From NCBI GenBank assembly GCA_002254405.1, contig NJDH01000006.1:1-21421 (forward strand): DNA of 21,421 nucleotides, given 5' to 3'. A program made the position numbers and the translations under genes. The stretch comes from Candidatus Altarchaeales archaeon ex4484_96. GTDB taxonomy: Archaea; Altiarchaeota; Altiarchaeia; IMC4; QMZM01. Positions 1-7,006 of the stretch are shown one piece after another; positions within the stretch are counted from its first letter, which is position 1, and every line of letters starts with the position of its first letter. Under the pieces are notes generated by a model. That model searched no databases, had not been told where the DNA came from, and saw only the letters and a list, made by a program, of their open reading frames with translations.

Positions 1-223
1 GCACTCCACGCTTTTTATTTTAGAGTTTATTCTCTTCTCTGAGTTTTTTATCGGAATAATAGATAAACTACCCGAGTTCGAGCACGGGAACACCGAAACA
101 AGACTGATTTATATCGCAGCCGCGATGGCACTGGGAATCTCATCTGCCTTTATCTTAACATACCTGGCCAGGAAAACAAAACTCGCTGAGAAGCTAATCA
201 AGCCTGAGTTATTTAAGGGTTAA
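1..223 (+). CDS. C-terminal end of an unidentified membrane protein (partial)
   Basis: An open frame enters from the window edge (first complete codon at position 2) and ends at a TAA at 221-223, giving about 73 residues. It has two hydrophobic stretches: one at the edge (LFILEFILFSEFFIGII) and one after a short acidic loop (LIYIAAAMALGISSAFILTYL). A basic tail (ARKTKLAEKLIKPEL) follows, which would be cytoplasmic by the positive-inside rule. The 5' part lies outside the window, so no family can be assigned. The next gene starts 36 bases downstream and seems to have its own promoter. Confidence 0.5.
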   Translation, partial: HSTLFILEFILFSEFFIGIIDKLPEFEHGNTETRLIYIAAAMALGISSAFILTYLARKTKLAEKLIKPELFKG

Positions 224-228
224 ATCCG

Positions 229-242
229 GTTGAATATATGAA
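229..242 (+). promoter_or_regulatory. Putative TATA box for idi2
   Basis: The A/T-rich stretch TTGAATATATGAA is centred about 24 bases before the idi2 ATG, and no Shine-Dalgarno sequence lies between them. This spacing matches an archaeal TATA box driving a leaderless transcript that starts at or near the start codon. Confidence 0.4.
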
Positions 243-259
243 CTTAATCGTATTCTATA

Positions 260-1258
260 ATGATGATAATAGGCCGGAAAAAAGACCATCTACGAATTTG
301 CATCGAGCGGGATGTGCAGGCAGGCGATACAGGCCTAGGCAGATACCGGCTGATTTACAGAGAACTCCCGGAAATAGACTACGATGAAATAGATACCTCA
401 ACCTCTTTTCTGGGAGCGCAACTTAAATATCCCCTTATCATAGAGGCCATGACCGGGGGAAGCCCGGAAGGCGGCGTAATCAACAAATGCTTGGCGAAAC
501 TTGCTCAGAAATACGGGCTGGGTTTCGGGGTCGGAAGCCAGAGGGCTGCGATAGAGGATTCATCCCTCAACGAATATTTTCAGGTCAGGGATGTAGCACC
601 TGATATTTTTTTAGTAGCTAATCTGGGAGCCGTGCAGTTAAACTACGGTTTTGGGATTTCGGAATGCAAAAAAGCCGTGAAAATGATTAAAGCAGATGCG
701 CTTGCATTACACGTTAATCCCCTTCAGGAGGCGATTCAACCCGAGGGGAATCGCAACTTCAAGAACCTGATAGATAAAATAAACAAAATAGCATCCAAGC
801 TAAATAAACCGCTCATAGTCAAGGCGGTGGGTTCCGGCTTAACCTATAATATAGCAGAAAAACTTCAGGTTAGTGCATTCGATACCGCAGGGGTTGGAGG
901 CACCTGCTGGAGCATTATCGAGGGATGTCGGGGCGGTAAATCAACAAGAGAATTAAGCGAAATATTCAGGGGCTTTGGAATACCCACCGCAGAATGCATA
1001 GGAACCATCACCCATACAGATAAGCCCCTCATAGCCTCAGGGGGTATCAGAAGCGGGTTGGATGTGGCTAAAACCCTCTCACTCGGAGCCGATGTTGCTG
1101 GAATAGCCCTCCCTCTCCTGAAGGCATACAACAGGGAGGGGGAAAAAGGGGTAATCGAGCATCTTGAGAGAATATTCACTGAGTTAAGGATTAGCATGTT
1201 TTTAACCGGCTCCAACAAAATAAAAGAGCTGGATGGTAAGATTGAGTTTCTGGGATAG
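260..1258 (+). CDS. idi2 (fni): Type 2 isopentenyl-diphosphate delta-isomerase (FMN-dependent)
   Basis: This enzyme interconverts isopentenyl diphosphate and dimethylallyl diphosphate in the cytoplasm, using reduced FMN and Mg2+. It supplies the allylic primer for archaeal lipid synthesis. The 332-residue length is normal for the family. Visible family features are the N-terminal RKKDHLRICIERDV segment, the glycine-rich EAMTGGSPEGG loop (about 62-72), GVGSQRAA (about 91-97), the HVNPLQE motif (151-157, with the conserved Gln-Glu pair), TAGVGGT and the C-terminal phosphate-binding ASGGIRSGLDVAKTLSLGAD. Two ATG codons stand in tandem at 260 and 263, so the exact start is uncertain by one residue. 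The last 26 bases overlap the next gene in another frame, which suggests translational coupling. The idsA gene at the other end of the window acts downstream in the same pathway. Confidence 0.95.
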   Translation: MMIIGRKKDHLRICIERDVQAGDTGLGRYRLIYRELPEIDYDEIDTSTSFLGAQLKYPLIIEAMTGGSPEGGVINKCLAKLAQKYGLGFGVGSQRAAIEDSSLNEYFQVRDVAPDIFLVANLGAVQLNYGFGISECKKAVKMIKADALALHVNPLQEAIQPEGNRNFKNLIDKINKIASKLNKPLIVKAVGSGLTYNIAEKLQVSAFDTAGVGGTCWSIIEGCRGGKSTRELSEIFRGFGIPTAECIGTITHTDKPLIASGGIRSGLDVAKTLSLGADVAGIALPLLKAYNREGEKGVIEHLERIFTELRISMFLTGSNKIKELDGKIEFLG

Positions 1259-2519
1259 TTTATTCAAAAAAAAGAAAACAGAACCCGAGCATCTTGAACC
1301 GCATGAGGTTGGGTGTTATTTAGAGGAAAGGCTGGGCGAGGAGAGAAAACAAACATACGATAAGGCGCATCCCATAATCCAGAAGCTAATGGATTGTATC
1401 TCACGGATGGATTCACTCACCACTCAAATCGAGCAATCAAGCATACCAGAGGATACGGCGGTTAAACTAAAAAGAATAGCTAAGACCTCAAAACCTTCTT
1501 TTGTCACCGGCATACGTGAAGCAATAAACCCCTTCCAGAATAAAAACGCTGATTATTATACTGACCTGAAAAACACACACAAGCAGCTCAGGGAGATGCT
1601 TGATTCTCTGGCGAGAGTGCATCTGGGACAGGGCAGGTATCTGCCAGTGATATTCGAGGATGAGGTGAAGGAGATAAAAAAGGAATCCAAGAAAATGCTT
1701 GAATTATGCGACAGGCTTGAGGTAATCGTAAGTGAGTTAGGAGACGCAGGTATTGTGGAGGAGACATACGACAAATACAATAGGCTGAAATCCTGTGGAG
1801 ATGAGATACACTCTATTGCTTCGCTATTAAATGAAAAAAATAAGAGAATGAATTACATCATAATAGAAAAAAAACGCTCAGAGGATGAAATCAACAAACA
1901 CATGCAATCCGATGAAGCCCGGGAACTGGCTAGTAAAAAAAAGCAAATTGATGAATTAGACGATAAAATCAACGGGCTTGAGTCCAAAATATTCCATCTC
2001 ATAACCCCCCTCAAAAGGTCGATGAAAAAATACCGTAAGCAGGCTTTTGAGCCGGATAAATCCACCATCAAACGAATAGACGGTTATATCGATGAGCCGG
2101 TTAAGCAGTTTATCAAAGATGATAATGATAGTTTAAGGCAGCTTATGACCCGGCTTGAAGCTTACGTTGCCGAGGATAAAATCAAGCTTAAAGACAAAGA
2201 AAAACGCAAGACCAGGGATAAAATAAGCAATCTCTTGGAAACTGATATTAATGCATTAAGGGAAGAATACAATAAAGCGCTTGAAGAAAAGACAAAAATA
2301 AATAAACTTATTTCTGAATCAAATGTTTTAGAGGAGAAAAATAAACTAAAATCCGATTTAGAAAGCACGGTAAGTGAGTTGAATCTCATCAGGGAGGAGA
2401 TTAAGACCCTTGAGGATAAAAACAAAAGCCTGCTTTCGGAGAAGCAAGACCTTAGAGGGGAGCTACAGAAAAAACTCTCTGAGATAAAAGAAAATGAAAT
2501 AAAAATAAGATGGTCTTGA
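1233..2519 (+). CDS. Coiled-coil protein of unknown function
   Basis: The 428-residue product is highly charged (Lys/Glu rich), with no signal peptide or membrane segment, so it is probably cytoplasmic. It opens with a short aromatic/basic motif (LSFWDSLFKKKK), followed by a helical part (about 20-130). From roughly residue 130 to the end, long heptad-like stretches predict extended coiled coils, especially about 185-250 and 320-428 (for example SDLESTVSELNLIREEIKTL). It starts inside the end of idi2 in a different frame (26-base overlap), so the two are probably co-transcribed, though no isoprenoid role can be read from the sequence. It ends two bases before the convergent trmJ gene. SMC-like or scaffold roles are possible, but there is no Walker motif. 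The gene call is solid; the function is unknown. Confidence 0.75.
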   Translation: MVRLSFWDSLFKKKKTEPEHLEPHEVGCYLEERLGEERKQTYDKAHPIIQKLMDCISRMDSLTTQIEQSSIPEDTAVKLKRIAKTSKPSFVTGIREAINPFQNKNADYYTDLKNTHKQLREMLDSLARVHLGQGRYLPVIFEDEVKEIKKESKKMLELCDRLEVIVSELGDAGIVEETYDKYNRLKSCGDEIHSIASLLNEKNKRMNYIIIEKKRSEDEINKHMQSDEARELASKKKQIDELDDKINGLESKIFHLITPLKRSMKKYRKQAFEPDKSTIKRIDGYIDEPVKQFIKDDNDSLRQLMTRLEAYVAEDKIKLKDKEKRKTRDKISNLLETDINALREEYNKALEEKTKINKLISESNVLEEKNKLKSDLESTVSELNLIREEIKTLEDKNKSLLSEKQDLRGELQKKLSEIKENEIKIRWS

Positions 2520-2520
2520 A

Positions 2521-2550
2521 TTTATTTTTTTTGTGTTTTTTTTATTTTCT
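2521..2550 (+). terminator. T-rich terminator-like tract at a convergent gene junction
   Basis: Directly after the TGA of the coiled-coil gene, the plus strand holds two runs of eight T (2525-2532 and about 2536-2543) and further T-rich sequence, as in archaeal oligo-T terminators. The same bases encode the lysine-rich C-terminus of TrmJ on the minus strand. On the minus strand, the A-rich end of the coiled-coil gene (about 2480-2515) gives matching T-rich sequence just past the trmJ stop. Confidence 0.4.
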
Positions 2551-3241
2551 CAGATGCTTTCCTGAAAACACCGGTGAGGTTGGTTGCCTCCCTGCCTGAG
2601 ATAAAGGCTCTGCCCACAAGCTGCTTGAATGTTTTTTTGGCGATACGCCTATCGAAGTCGTGTGCGTGCACCAGGTCAACTAGATTGTCGTATTTATCCA
2701 ATAAGACATTTTTCTCGACCCCGCTTAGCTGCCTGAATTTTTTCATTTCCTTCAATTTCGTTCTTGTTTCAAGGCGGCTTAGCTCATAAAGTATTATCGC
2801 CACCGAGACAGCTAGATTCAAAGTGGGATAATCCTTGCTTGCGGGAATGGACACCAGCATATCACATGCCAGTAGTTCCTCATTGAGGAGCCCGTAATCC
2901 TCTCTACCGAAGACAAGAGCTATATTCCCCTTTGATTTAAGGGAGCCAGCCAGGTCCTCGGGGAGAACAGGGTTGCGCAGATAGTTTTTATCCGAGGCGT
3001 ATTCTGCGGTAAACCCCACCACAGTATCATACTCTTTTTCTATCTGAGCAAACGAGTCAAAAACACAGGCATCCGCAAGCAGCCCCTGCGCGTGCATGGC
3101 TCTAGCTCGTGCTTCTCCCCCGAGAGCCGGCGGATTAACCAGCACAAGCTTGTTGAACCCGAAATTTCCCATCACCCTCGCCACCGAACCAATATTACCC
3201 TCATACCTGGGCTCAACCAAAACAACACTATATGAAGCCAT
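2522..3241 (-). CDS. trmJ: tRNA (cytidine-32/uridine-32) 2'-O-methyltransferase, TrmJ-like SPOUT family
   Basis: The protein belongs to the SpoU/TrmH (SPOUT) class of SAM-dependent ribose methyltransferases. All three knot motifs are present. Motif 1 is EPRYEGNIGSVARVMGNFGF (10-29), motif 2 is ALVFGREDYGLLNEEL (108-123) and motif 3 is SIPASKDYPTLNLAVSVAII (131-150). The VVLVEPRYEGNIG opening and the roughly 240-residue length with a C-terminal helical extension are typical of TrmJ, which methylates position 32 of tRNA in bacteria and archaea. Target specificity is inferred from the family. The protein ends in a lysine-rich tail (KASEKIKKTQKK) that could bind RNA. The gene follows the four-cysteine small protein by only five bases, so the two probably form an operon. 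Confidence 0.85.
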   Translation of the reverse strand: MASYSVVLVEPRYEGNIGSVARVMGNFGFNKLVLVNPPALGGEARARAMHAQGLLADACVFDSFAQIEKEYDTVVGFTAEYASDKNYLRNPVLPEDLAGSLKSKGNIALVFGREDYGLLNEELLACDMLVSIPASKDYPTLNLAVSVAIILYELSRLETRTKLKEMKKFRQLSGVEKNVLLDKYDNLVDLVHAHDFDRRIAKKTFKQLVGRAFISGREATNLTGVFRKASEKIKKTQKK

Positions 3242-3246
3242 TTTAT

Positions 3247-3483
3247 TTAAGTGAGCGATTCATCTATCGACCCATCCGGCAGCATATTATCGGGATGGGA
3301 TATGCCTTCCTTCTCCATATGGTATCTGACGCAGTCTACATAGTCTCCCATACAGTATTTTTTAACCCATTTCTCATCCAACCCACCCTCCTCAAAGAAT
3401 CTTTTCATCGGGCAAAGCGGGTACCACCTGCAAACTTTTTTAATTTTTTCCATCAACAACCTGCTATTTTCTAAACCAAACAT
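3247..3483 (-). CDS. Small four-cysteine protein, putative metal- or Fe-S-binding
   Basis: This 78-residue protein (82 if the GTG at 3495 is used) has a dense conserved-looking core: CRWYPLCPMKRFFEEG, a WVKKYCMGDYVDCVRY segment and a PDNMLPDGSIDESL ending. Its four cysteines, spaced C-x5-C-x19-C-x6-C, could hold a metal ion or an Fe-S cluster. I remember similar short proteins in archaeal genomes but know of no established function. I chose the ATG at 3483 because an A/T-rich box (TTTTAA, near 3511) lies about 28 bases upstream, the distance seen at other genes here. The GTG at 3495 has no ribosome-binding site. The gene lies five bases upstream of trmJ and is probably co-transcribed with it, so a link to RNA modification is possible but unproven. 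Confidence 0.7.
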   Translation of the reverse strand: MFGLENSRLLMEKIKKVCRWYPLCPMKRFFEEGGLDEKWVKKYCMGDYVDCVRYHMEKEGISHPDNMLPDGSIDESLT

Positions 3484-3495
3484 GTCCTTGTGCAC

Positions 3496-3588
3496 TATCT
3501 TCTACCTTAAAACCTTCTCTCTCGTGCAATATCATTCATCTCAAAATCCCCGTAATTATTTACAATCAAAGCATATTATGATAACACG
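3496..3588. promoter_or_regulatory. Divergent intergenic region with promoters for both sides
   Basis: This non-coding gap separates the minus-strand small-protein/trmJ operon from herA. On the plus strand, TAATTATTTACAAT (about 3553-3566) sits roughly 29 bases before the herA ATG. On the minus strand, the box read as GGTTTTAAGG (about 3506-3515) sits about 28 bases before the ATG at 3483. No Shine-Dalgarno sequence precedes either start. These are pattern-based promoter guesses. Confidence 0.3.
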
Positions 3589-5175
3589 ATGGTACGCTTT
3601 ATCGGGTCAATAGAGGGTGAGGTAAAAACCACATGCTTCAGCATACTGCTTTCCACCTCTGACGTGGAGAAAGGCTCTTTTGTGAAAATAAACCATGAAG
3701 CATATGGGTGGGTTCTCGCCCGCATAGACGGGCTGAAAAGATACATGGCTGACGGGGACGAGGTGTTGATGGCTGACGCTAAAACAATCGGCTACAAAGA
3801 CAAAGACCAGGTGCTGATACCCAAAAGCCCGTTTAAGCCCAACGAGAAAGTCTATGCGGCAGACAAGGAATTAATCATGGAGGTGATGGGTCTAAGCAGG
3901 TTCAGAAGCAAAAACATCTATCTAGGGATTCTTGAGGGACATGACATACCAGTCTATCTTGATATCGGGAAAACCATCGGGAAACACGTGTCTGTACTGG
4001 CGAAAACCGGTGCCGGCAAAAGCTACACAGTCGCTGTTTTACTCGAGGAGCTGCTTAAAAACAACATCCCTATCGTGGTAATAGACCCGCACGGGGAGTA
4101 CTCCACCCTAAGGGATGAAAACGACGACTTCGATAGGATGGTTGAGTATGGTGTGAAGCCCAAAAACTATGCGAATAAAATAAAAGAATACGCCGTTAAC
4201 ATATTAATCAACCCCGATGCCGTTAAATTAACGCTTAACCCTAAATTCAACCTCCAGGAGCTGATTGACATCATACCCATGAAGCTCACGGACCGGCAGA
4301 AATCGCTGCTCTATGAGGCATTAAAGCGACTGGAGCATAAAGACTACACCATAAAAGACCTGATTAACGTGGTCAAGATGGAGGGGGATAAAAGCGGGTG
4401 GAAGGTTATTTCGGGGCTGGAGACGCTTCGGAACTCGGGCATCTTTGATGGCCGGCCGCTGACCCAGGAAGACATCGTGCGGGAGGGGCAGGCCACGATA
4501 ATAAACCTTAAGGGGGCGGAGCCGCAGATTCAGGAGCTTGTTATCACAAAGATAGCGGGTGATCTTTTTAATTCCGCCAAGATTGGGGAACTACCTGCTT
4601 TCTTTTTTCTGGTTGAGGAAGCGCATAATTTCTGTCCCGAGCGGGGGTTCGGGGATGTTTTATCTTCGGCTCTGCTTAGAAACATAGCATCCGAGGGGCG
4701 GAAATTCGGTTTCCATCTGTGTGTTGTAAGCCAGAGGCCCGCGAGGGTGGACAAGAACGTTTTATCCCAGTGCAACACCCAGATTATTCTGAAGGTGAAC
4801 AACCCCAACGACCTTCGGGCGATAAGCCAGTCAATCGAGGGCTTTACCTCGGGCATGGAAACAGACATCAAACAGTTGAGTGTGGGTCAGGCTCTGCTTG
4901 TGGGCGAATGCGTCGAGCAGCCGATTACCGTGAACATCAGGGCGCGTGAGACCCGCCATAAGTCTTCTGTTAAGGTCAAAGATAAAACCACACCCCCCAT
5001 AGAGGAGAAAAAGGGTTTAAGAGATAAAATCAAACCGATTTTCATCAAAGACGAATCCCATGATAAAATAAACCTGCGGGAGATAGAGAAAACCCTGAAA
5101 AAGAAAGCAAAAAAAGAGAAAACAACGAAAGATAAGTTGGTATCGATTTTCCTCAAAGACGAGGACGAGGTTTAA
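3589..5175 (+). CDS. herA: HerA-type hexameric DNA-translocating ATPase
   Basis: HerA is an FtsK-like motor ATPase that works with the NurA nuclease in DNA end resection in archaea. The N-terminus (about 1-90) resembles the HAS-barrel domain (FIGSIEGEVKTTCFSILLS). The RecA-like core holds Walker A AKTGAGKS (138-145), the VIDPHGEYS loop (164-172), Walker B FFFLVEEAH (338-346) and a GRKFGFHLCVVSQRP segment (370-384) bearing the likely arginine finger and sensor residues. The total of 528 residues is normal. The C-terminal 60 or so residues are lysine-rich and predicted disordered, with a repeated peptide DKIKPIFIKDE / DKLVSIFLKDE. No nurA or mre11/rad50 gene lies in this window, so a more general HerA/DUF87 translocase role remains possible. 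The next gene's ATG follows the stop codon immediately. Confidence 0.88.
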   Translation: MVRFIGSIEGEVKTTCFSILLSTSDVEKGSFVKINHEAYGWVLARIDGLKRYMADGDEVLMADAKTIGYKDKDQVLIPKSPFKPNEKVYAADKELIMEVMGLSRFRSKNIYLGILEGHDIPVYLDIGKTIGKHVSVLAKTGAGKSYTVAVLLEELLKNNIPIVVIDPHGEYSTLRDENDDFDRMVEYGVKPKNYANKIKEYAVNILINPDAVKLTLNPKFNLQELIDIIPMKLTDRQKSLLYEALKRLEHKDYTIKDLINVVKMEGDKSGWKVISGLETLRNSGIFDGRPLTQEDIVREGQATIINLKGAEPQIQELVITKIAGDLFNSAKIGELPAFFFLVEEAHNFCPERGFGDVLSSALLRNIASEGRKFGFHLCVVSQRPARVDKNVLSQCNTQIILKVNNPNDLRAISQSIEGFTSGMETDIKQLSVGQALLVGECVEQPITVNIRARETRHKSSVKVKDKTTPPIEEKKGLRDKIKPIFIKDESHDKINLREIEKTLKKKAKKEKTTKDKLVSIFLKDEDEV

Positions 5176-5213
5176 ATGAAGAAAAGCTTTTAATATCTCT
5201 GGCTATTCTGTTT

Positions 5214-5654
5214 TTGGTTTCTTGTGTTCATGCAGACGGAGCAGGATATCACTACAGTTACGGGAGAGACACCCTATCTTCGCTCTCTGAGAGTTCACAG
5301 ACGGCTTTAATAAACTACGAAGACGGCGTGGAGGATTTGCTTATCTCGATAAGAGTGAAGCCTGAGGGTGATGGTTTGTTCTGGATTTTCCCTGTACCAG
5401 CAAACCCGGAGGATTCTGAGATTGAGCTTGTGAGGGAGTTTCCACAAATCACAGGATATGAGCCTAAGAGCAAGTTAGGTTTGGAAATAAAAAATACACG
5501 GGATTTGATGGTTTACTCGCAAACATATCCATTACTCCTTTTTCCATGGTACCTGGGGGTCTTCACGAGGGGTGGGGGAGCAGGATCTAATCCCTCTTCT
5601 GGACTTGATATGGGGTTTAGATACATCAGAGTGTGGGGAAGTCTGGTGTTGTAA
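5214..5654 (+). CDS. DUF2330-like protein, N-terminal fragment
   Basis: This open frame holds the N-terminal half of the broken gene. From a TTG at 5214 it encodes 146 residues, but the same frame is open upstream to 5178 and reads a hydrophobic core KLLISLAILFLVSCVHA that ends in a plausible signal peptidase site before DGAG. The body has the DUF2330 hallmark order: SQTALINYEDGVEDLLISI followed by FWIFPVPANPEDSEIEL. The last 12 or so residues (IRVWGSLVL) read out of frame into the TAA at 5652-5654 and are probably not native. There is no good start codon in this frame upstream of 5214, consistent with a lost base in the A-run near 5182. Confidence 0.55.
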   Translation: MVSCVHADGAGYHYSYGRDTLSSLSESSQTALINYEDGVEDLLISIRVKPEGDGLFWIFPVPANPEDSEIELVREFPQITGYEPKSKLGLEIKNTRDLMVYSQTYPLLLFPWYLGVFTRGGGAGSNPSSGLDMGFRYIRVWGSLVL

Positions 5655-6966
5655 GCCAGCTTGTATCTTGCAGGGAGAAGGGGGGGGTTTAAGCAGCTAC
5701 CTCTCTGGTAAGGGATTCACTGTTCCAGAGGATTTGAAGTCAGTGGTGGGAGAATATATCGGGGAAAACTATTCTTTTGTTGTCTCCTGGATATCCAACA
5801 AGGAGGAATACAGGGAGGGTCTGAAGAGAGGTGATATCGCTTTAAGGGTTAGGTTCAGCACAGAAAAAATCTTTTATCCGCTAAAATTAACCTCCCTTTA
5901 TGGGGAGGATAGGATTCCAGTAATCCTGTACGTTATAGGGTGGGTTGAGCCCGAGCTATACGATTCCATCAAGGAATCCACTAAGGTGGACCACTTCATC
6001 TCCGAGGGATTCGATGTCCCATCTGAGCTCGAATCGTTTTTCAGTGGAGATGAGGGAGTCAACGATCTAGAGTACACGAGGCTGAGAATCTATACTCCCT
6101 CAAAAAATCTGAAGCAGGATTTATGGTTTCATGGTTATTCTTCCACAGAACTGTTTCTTGCCGGTTTTTTCACTAAGTTATCGCCTTTGATGAGCATCTT
6201 GTTGTTTGCTTTATTCTCATCTCTATCAAGTCTAATTTCTGGGTTGGTGGTTTATAAGGGGAAGGTATCTTCTAAGGAGTTAATTCTTCTGGGTTTATCT
6301 AATTTCCTTACGTTGGTTGGTTTCTCTATCATAGCATTAAGGTTTCTGTCAAAGAAGCATGAACTCATCGAGAAGGGAAAGAAAAACGATAAGAGATTAT
6401 GGTTGTACTCTCTCCTGCTGCTTACGCTTCTTTTGTTGATTATACAATATCCAATCAATATCCGCATCATAACATCTCTCTCATTATTCCTCTCACTTTG
6501 TTTACCTGTTCTTTTTTTGTATGGAATATTCTCAAGTTCCTCAAACATCCGCGGCTTCAGAAACTATGTGGTATTCTTTAGTATTCTATTTCTGGTTTTA
6601 TCATACGCTGGGACCTCGCTTTTGATGGAGGTATATAAACCCCAAGTCATCAAAGTATGTCACTTCCAATCCAGTTTCAGCCGGATAAAGCTACTTGATT
6701 ATACATTCAAAGATTATAGGCTGGAGATAATGTTAACTAACGGTGTCGGCGTTAGAGTTGAGGATGTTGAGGTGCTTGTGGGGGGCGAGACAGAGTATAT
6801 TGACTCAATGCCTCCTGGAGGAAAAGCAGAAGTGACATTCACCTTCCTACCTGATTTATGCCCTCTAGGCGCTGACTACTATGATGTTGACGTAAACATA
6901 TCATACAATAACTCATTCACAGGCTTAAAAAACAGTAGTTCAGGCCGCATCTGCGTTGGGTGTTGA
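5572..6966 (+). CDS. DUF2330-like membrane protein, C-terminal fragment
   Basis: This open frame gives 464 residues, but its first 38 or so (WGLDTSECGEVWCCKPAC and neighbours) look like out-of-frame sequence. Native sequence seems to begin at GGGLSSYLSGKGFTVPEDL (from about 5680). The rest of the extracytoplasmic domain follows, including YPLKLTSLYGEDRIPVILYV. It then has about five membrane segments (for example SILLFALFSSLSSLISGLVV, LWLYSLLLLTLLLLIIQYPI and YVVFFSILFLVLSYAGTSLL). A basic loop (SKKHELIEKGKKNDKR) after the second is likely cytoplasmic. The C-terminal 90 or so residues form a beta-rich domain (VEDVEVLVGGETEYIDSMPP) ending in a CVGC pair, probably outside the cell. No enzyme motif was seen. 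Confidence 0.6.
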   Translation: MGEQDLIPLLDLIWGLDTSECGEVWCCKPACILQGEGGGLSSYLSGKGFTVPEDLKSVVGEYIGENYSFVVSWISNKEEYREGLKRGDIALRVRFSTEKIFYPLKLTSLYGEDRIPVILYVIGWVEPELYDSIKESTKVDHFISEGFDVPSELESFFSGDEGVNDLEYTRLRIYTPSKNLKQDLWFHGYSSTELFLAGFFTKLSPLMSILLFALFSSLSSLISGLVVYKGKVSSKELILLGLSNFLTLVGFSIIALRFLSKKHELIEKGKKNDKRLWLYSLLLLTLLLLIIQYPINIRIITSLSLFLSLCLPVLFLYGIFSSSSNIRGFRNYVVFFSILFLVLSYAGTSLLMEVYKPQVIKVCHFQSSFSRIKLLDYTFKDYRLEIMLTNGVGVRVEDVEVLVGGETEYIDSMPPGGKAEVTFTFLPDLCPLGADYYDVDVNISYNNSFTGLKNSSSGRICVGC

Positions 6967-6975
6967 AGGTATTTA

Positions 6976-7005
6976 TTTATGTTTAAACATATAATTAAAC
7001 ATAAA
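6976..7005 (+). promoter_or_regulatory. vapBC operator: inverted repeat over the promoter
   Basis: Two perfect 11-base arms, TTTATGTTTAA (6976-6986) and TTAAACATAAA (6995-7005), are separated by eight bases and end one base before the vapB ATG. The left arm overlaps a 12-base palindrome, ATGTTTAAACAT (6979-6990). The A/T-rich centre also fits a TATA box at about -22. This is the expected layout for autorepression by a VapB-VapC complex. Confidence 0.65.
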
Positions 7006-7006
7006 A

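Larger units (their letters stand above)
5176..6966 (+). pseudogene. Frame-broken gene for an exported DUF2330-like membrane protein (full extent)
   Basis: Three adjacent reading frames together make one sensible protein of about 597 residues: a signal peptide, a DUF2330-like extracytoplasmic domain, about five membrane segments and a C-terminal beta-rich domain. The ATG at 5176 lies directly after the herA stop but hits a TAA after five codons. One extra A in the run at 5182-5185 gives M-K-K-K-L-L-I-S-L-A-I-L-F-L-V-S-C-V-H-A, a normal signal peptide. A second shift near 5619-5626 leads to a frame reading HQSVGKSGVVSQLVSCREK. A third, at the eight-G run 5680-5687, leads to GGGLSSYLSGKGFTVPEDL. 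Each shift is explained by one missing base. The gene is either decaying or the assembly has homopolymer errors; a variable G-tract is a third possibility. The biological role of DUF2330 proteins is not known to me. Confidence 0.65.

Noticed and set aside
3232..3474. Plus-strand 80-codon ORF opposite the four-cysteine protein
   Set aside because: The minus-strand frame has a patterned cysteine core and operon spacing with trmJ; the plus-strand translation has no such features.
4719..4949. 76-codon plus-strand ORF within herA
   Set aside because: It lies inside the HerA catalytic domain in another frame and has no domain or start signal.
5572..5690. The ATG at 5572 as the true start of the C-terminal DUF2330 fragment
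   Set aside because: The first 38 or so residues are cysteine- and tryptophan-rich and look out of frame, while another frame over the same bases gives a better family-like sequence.
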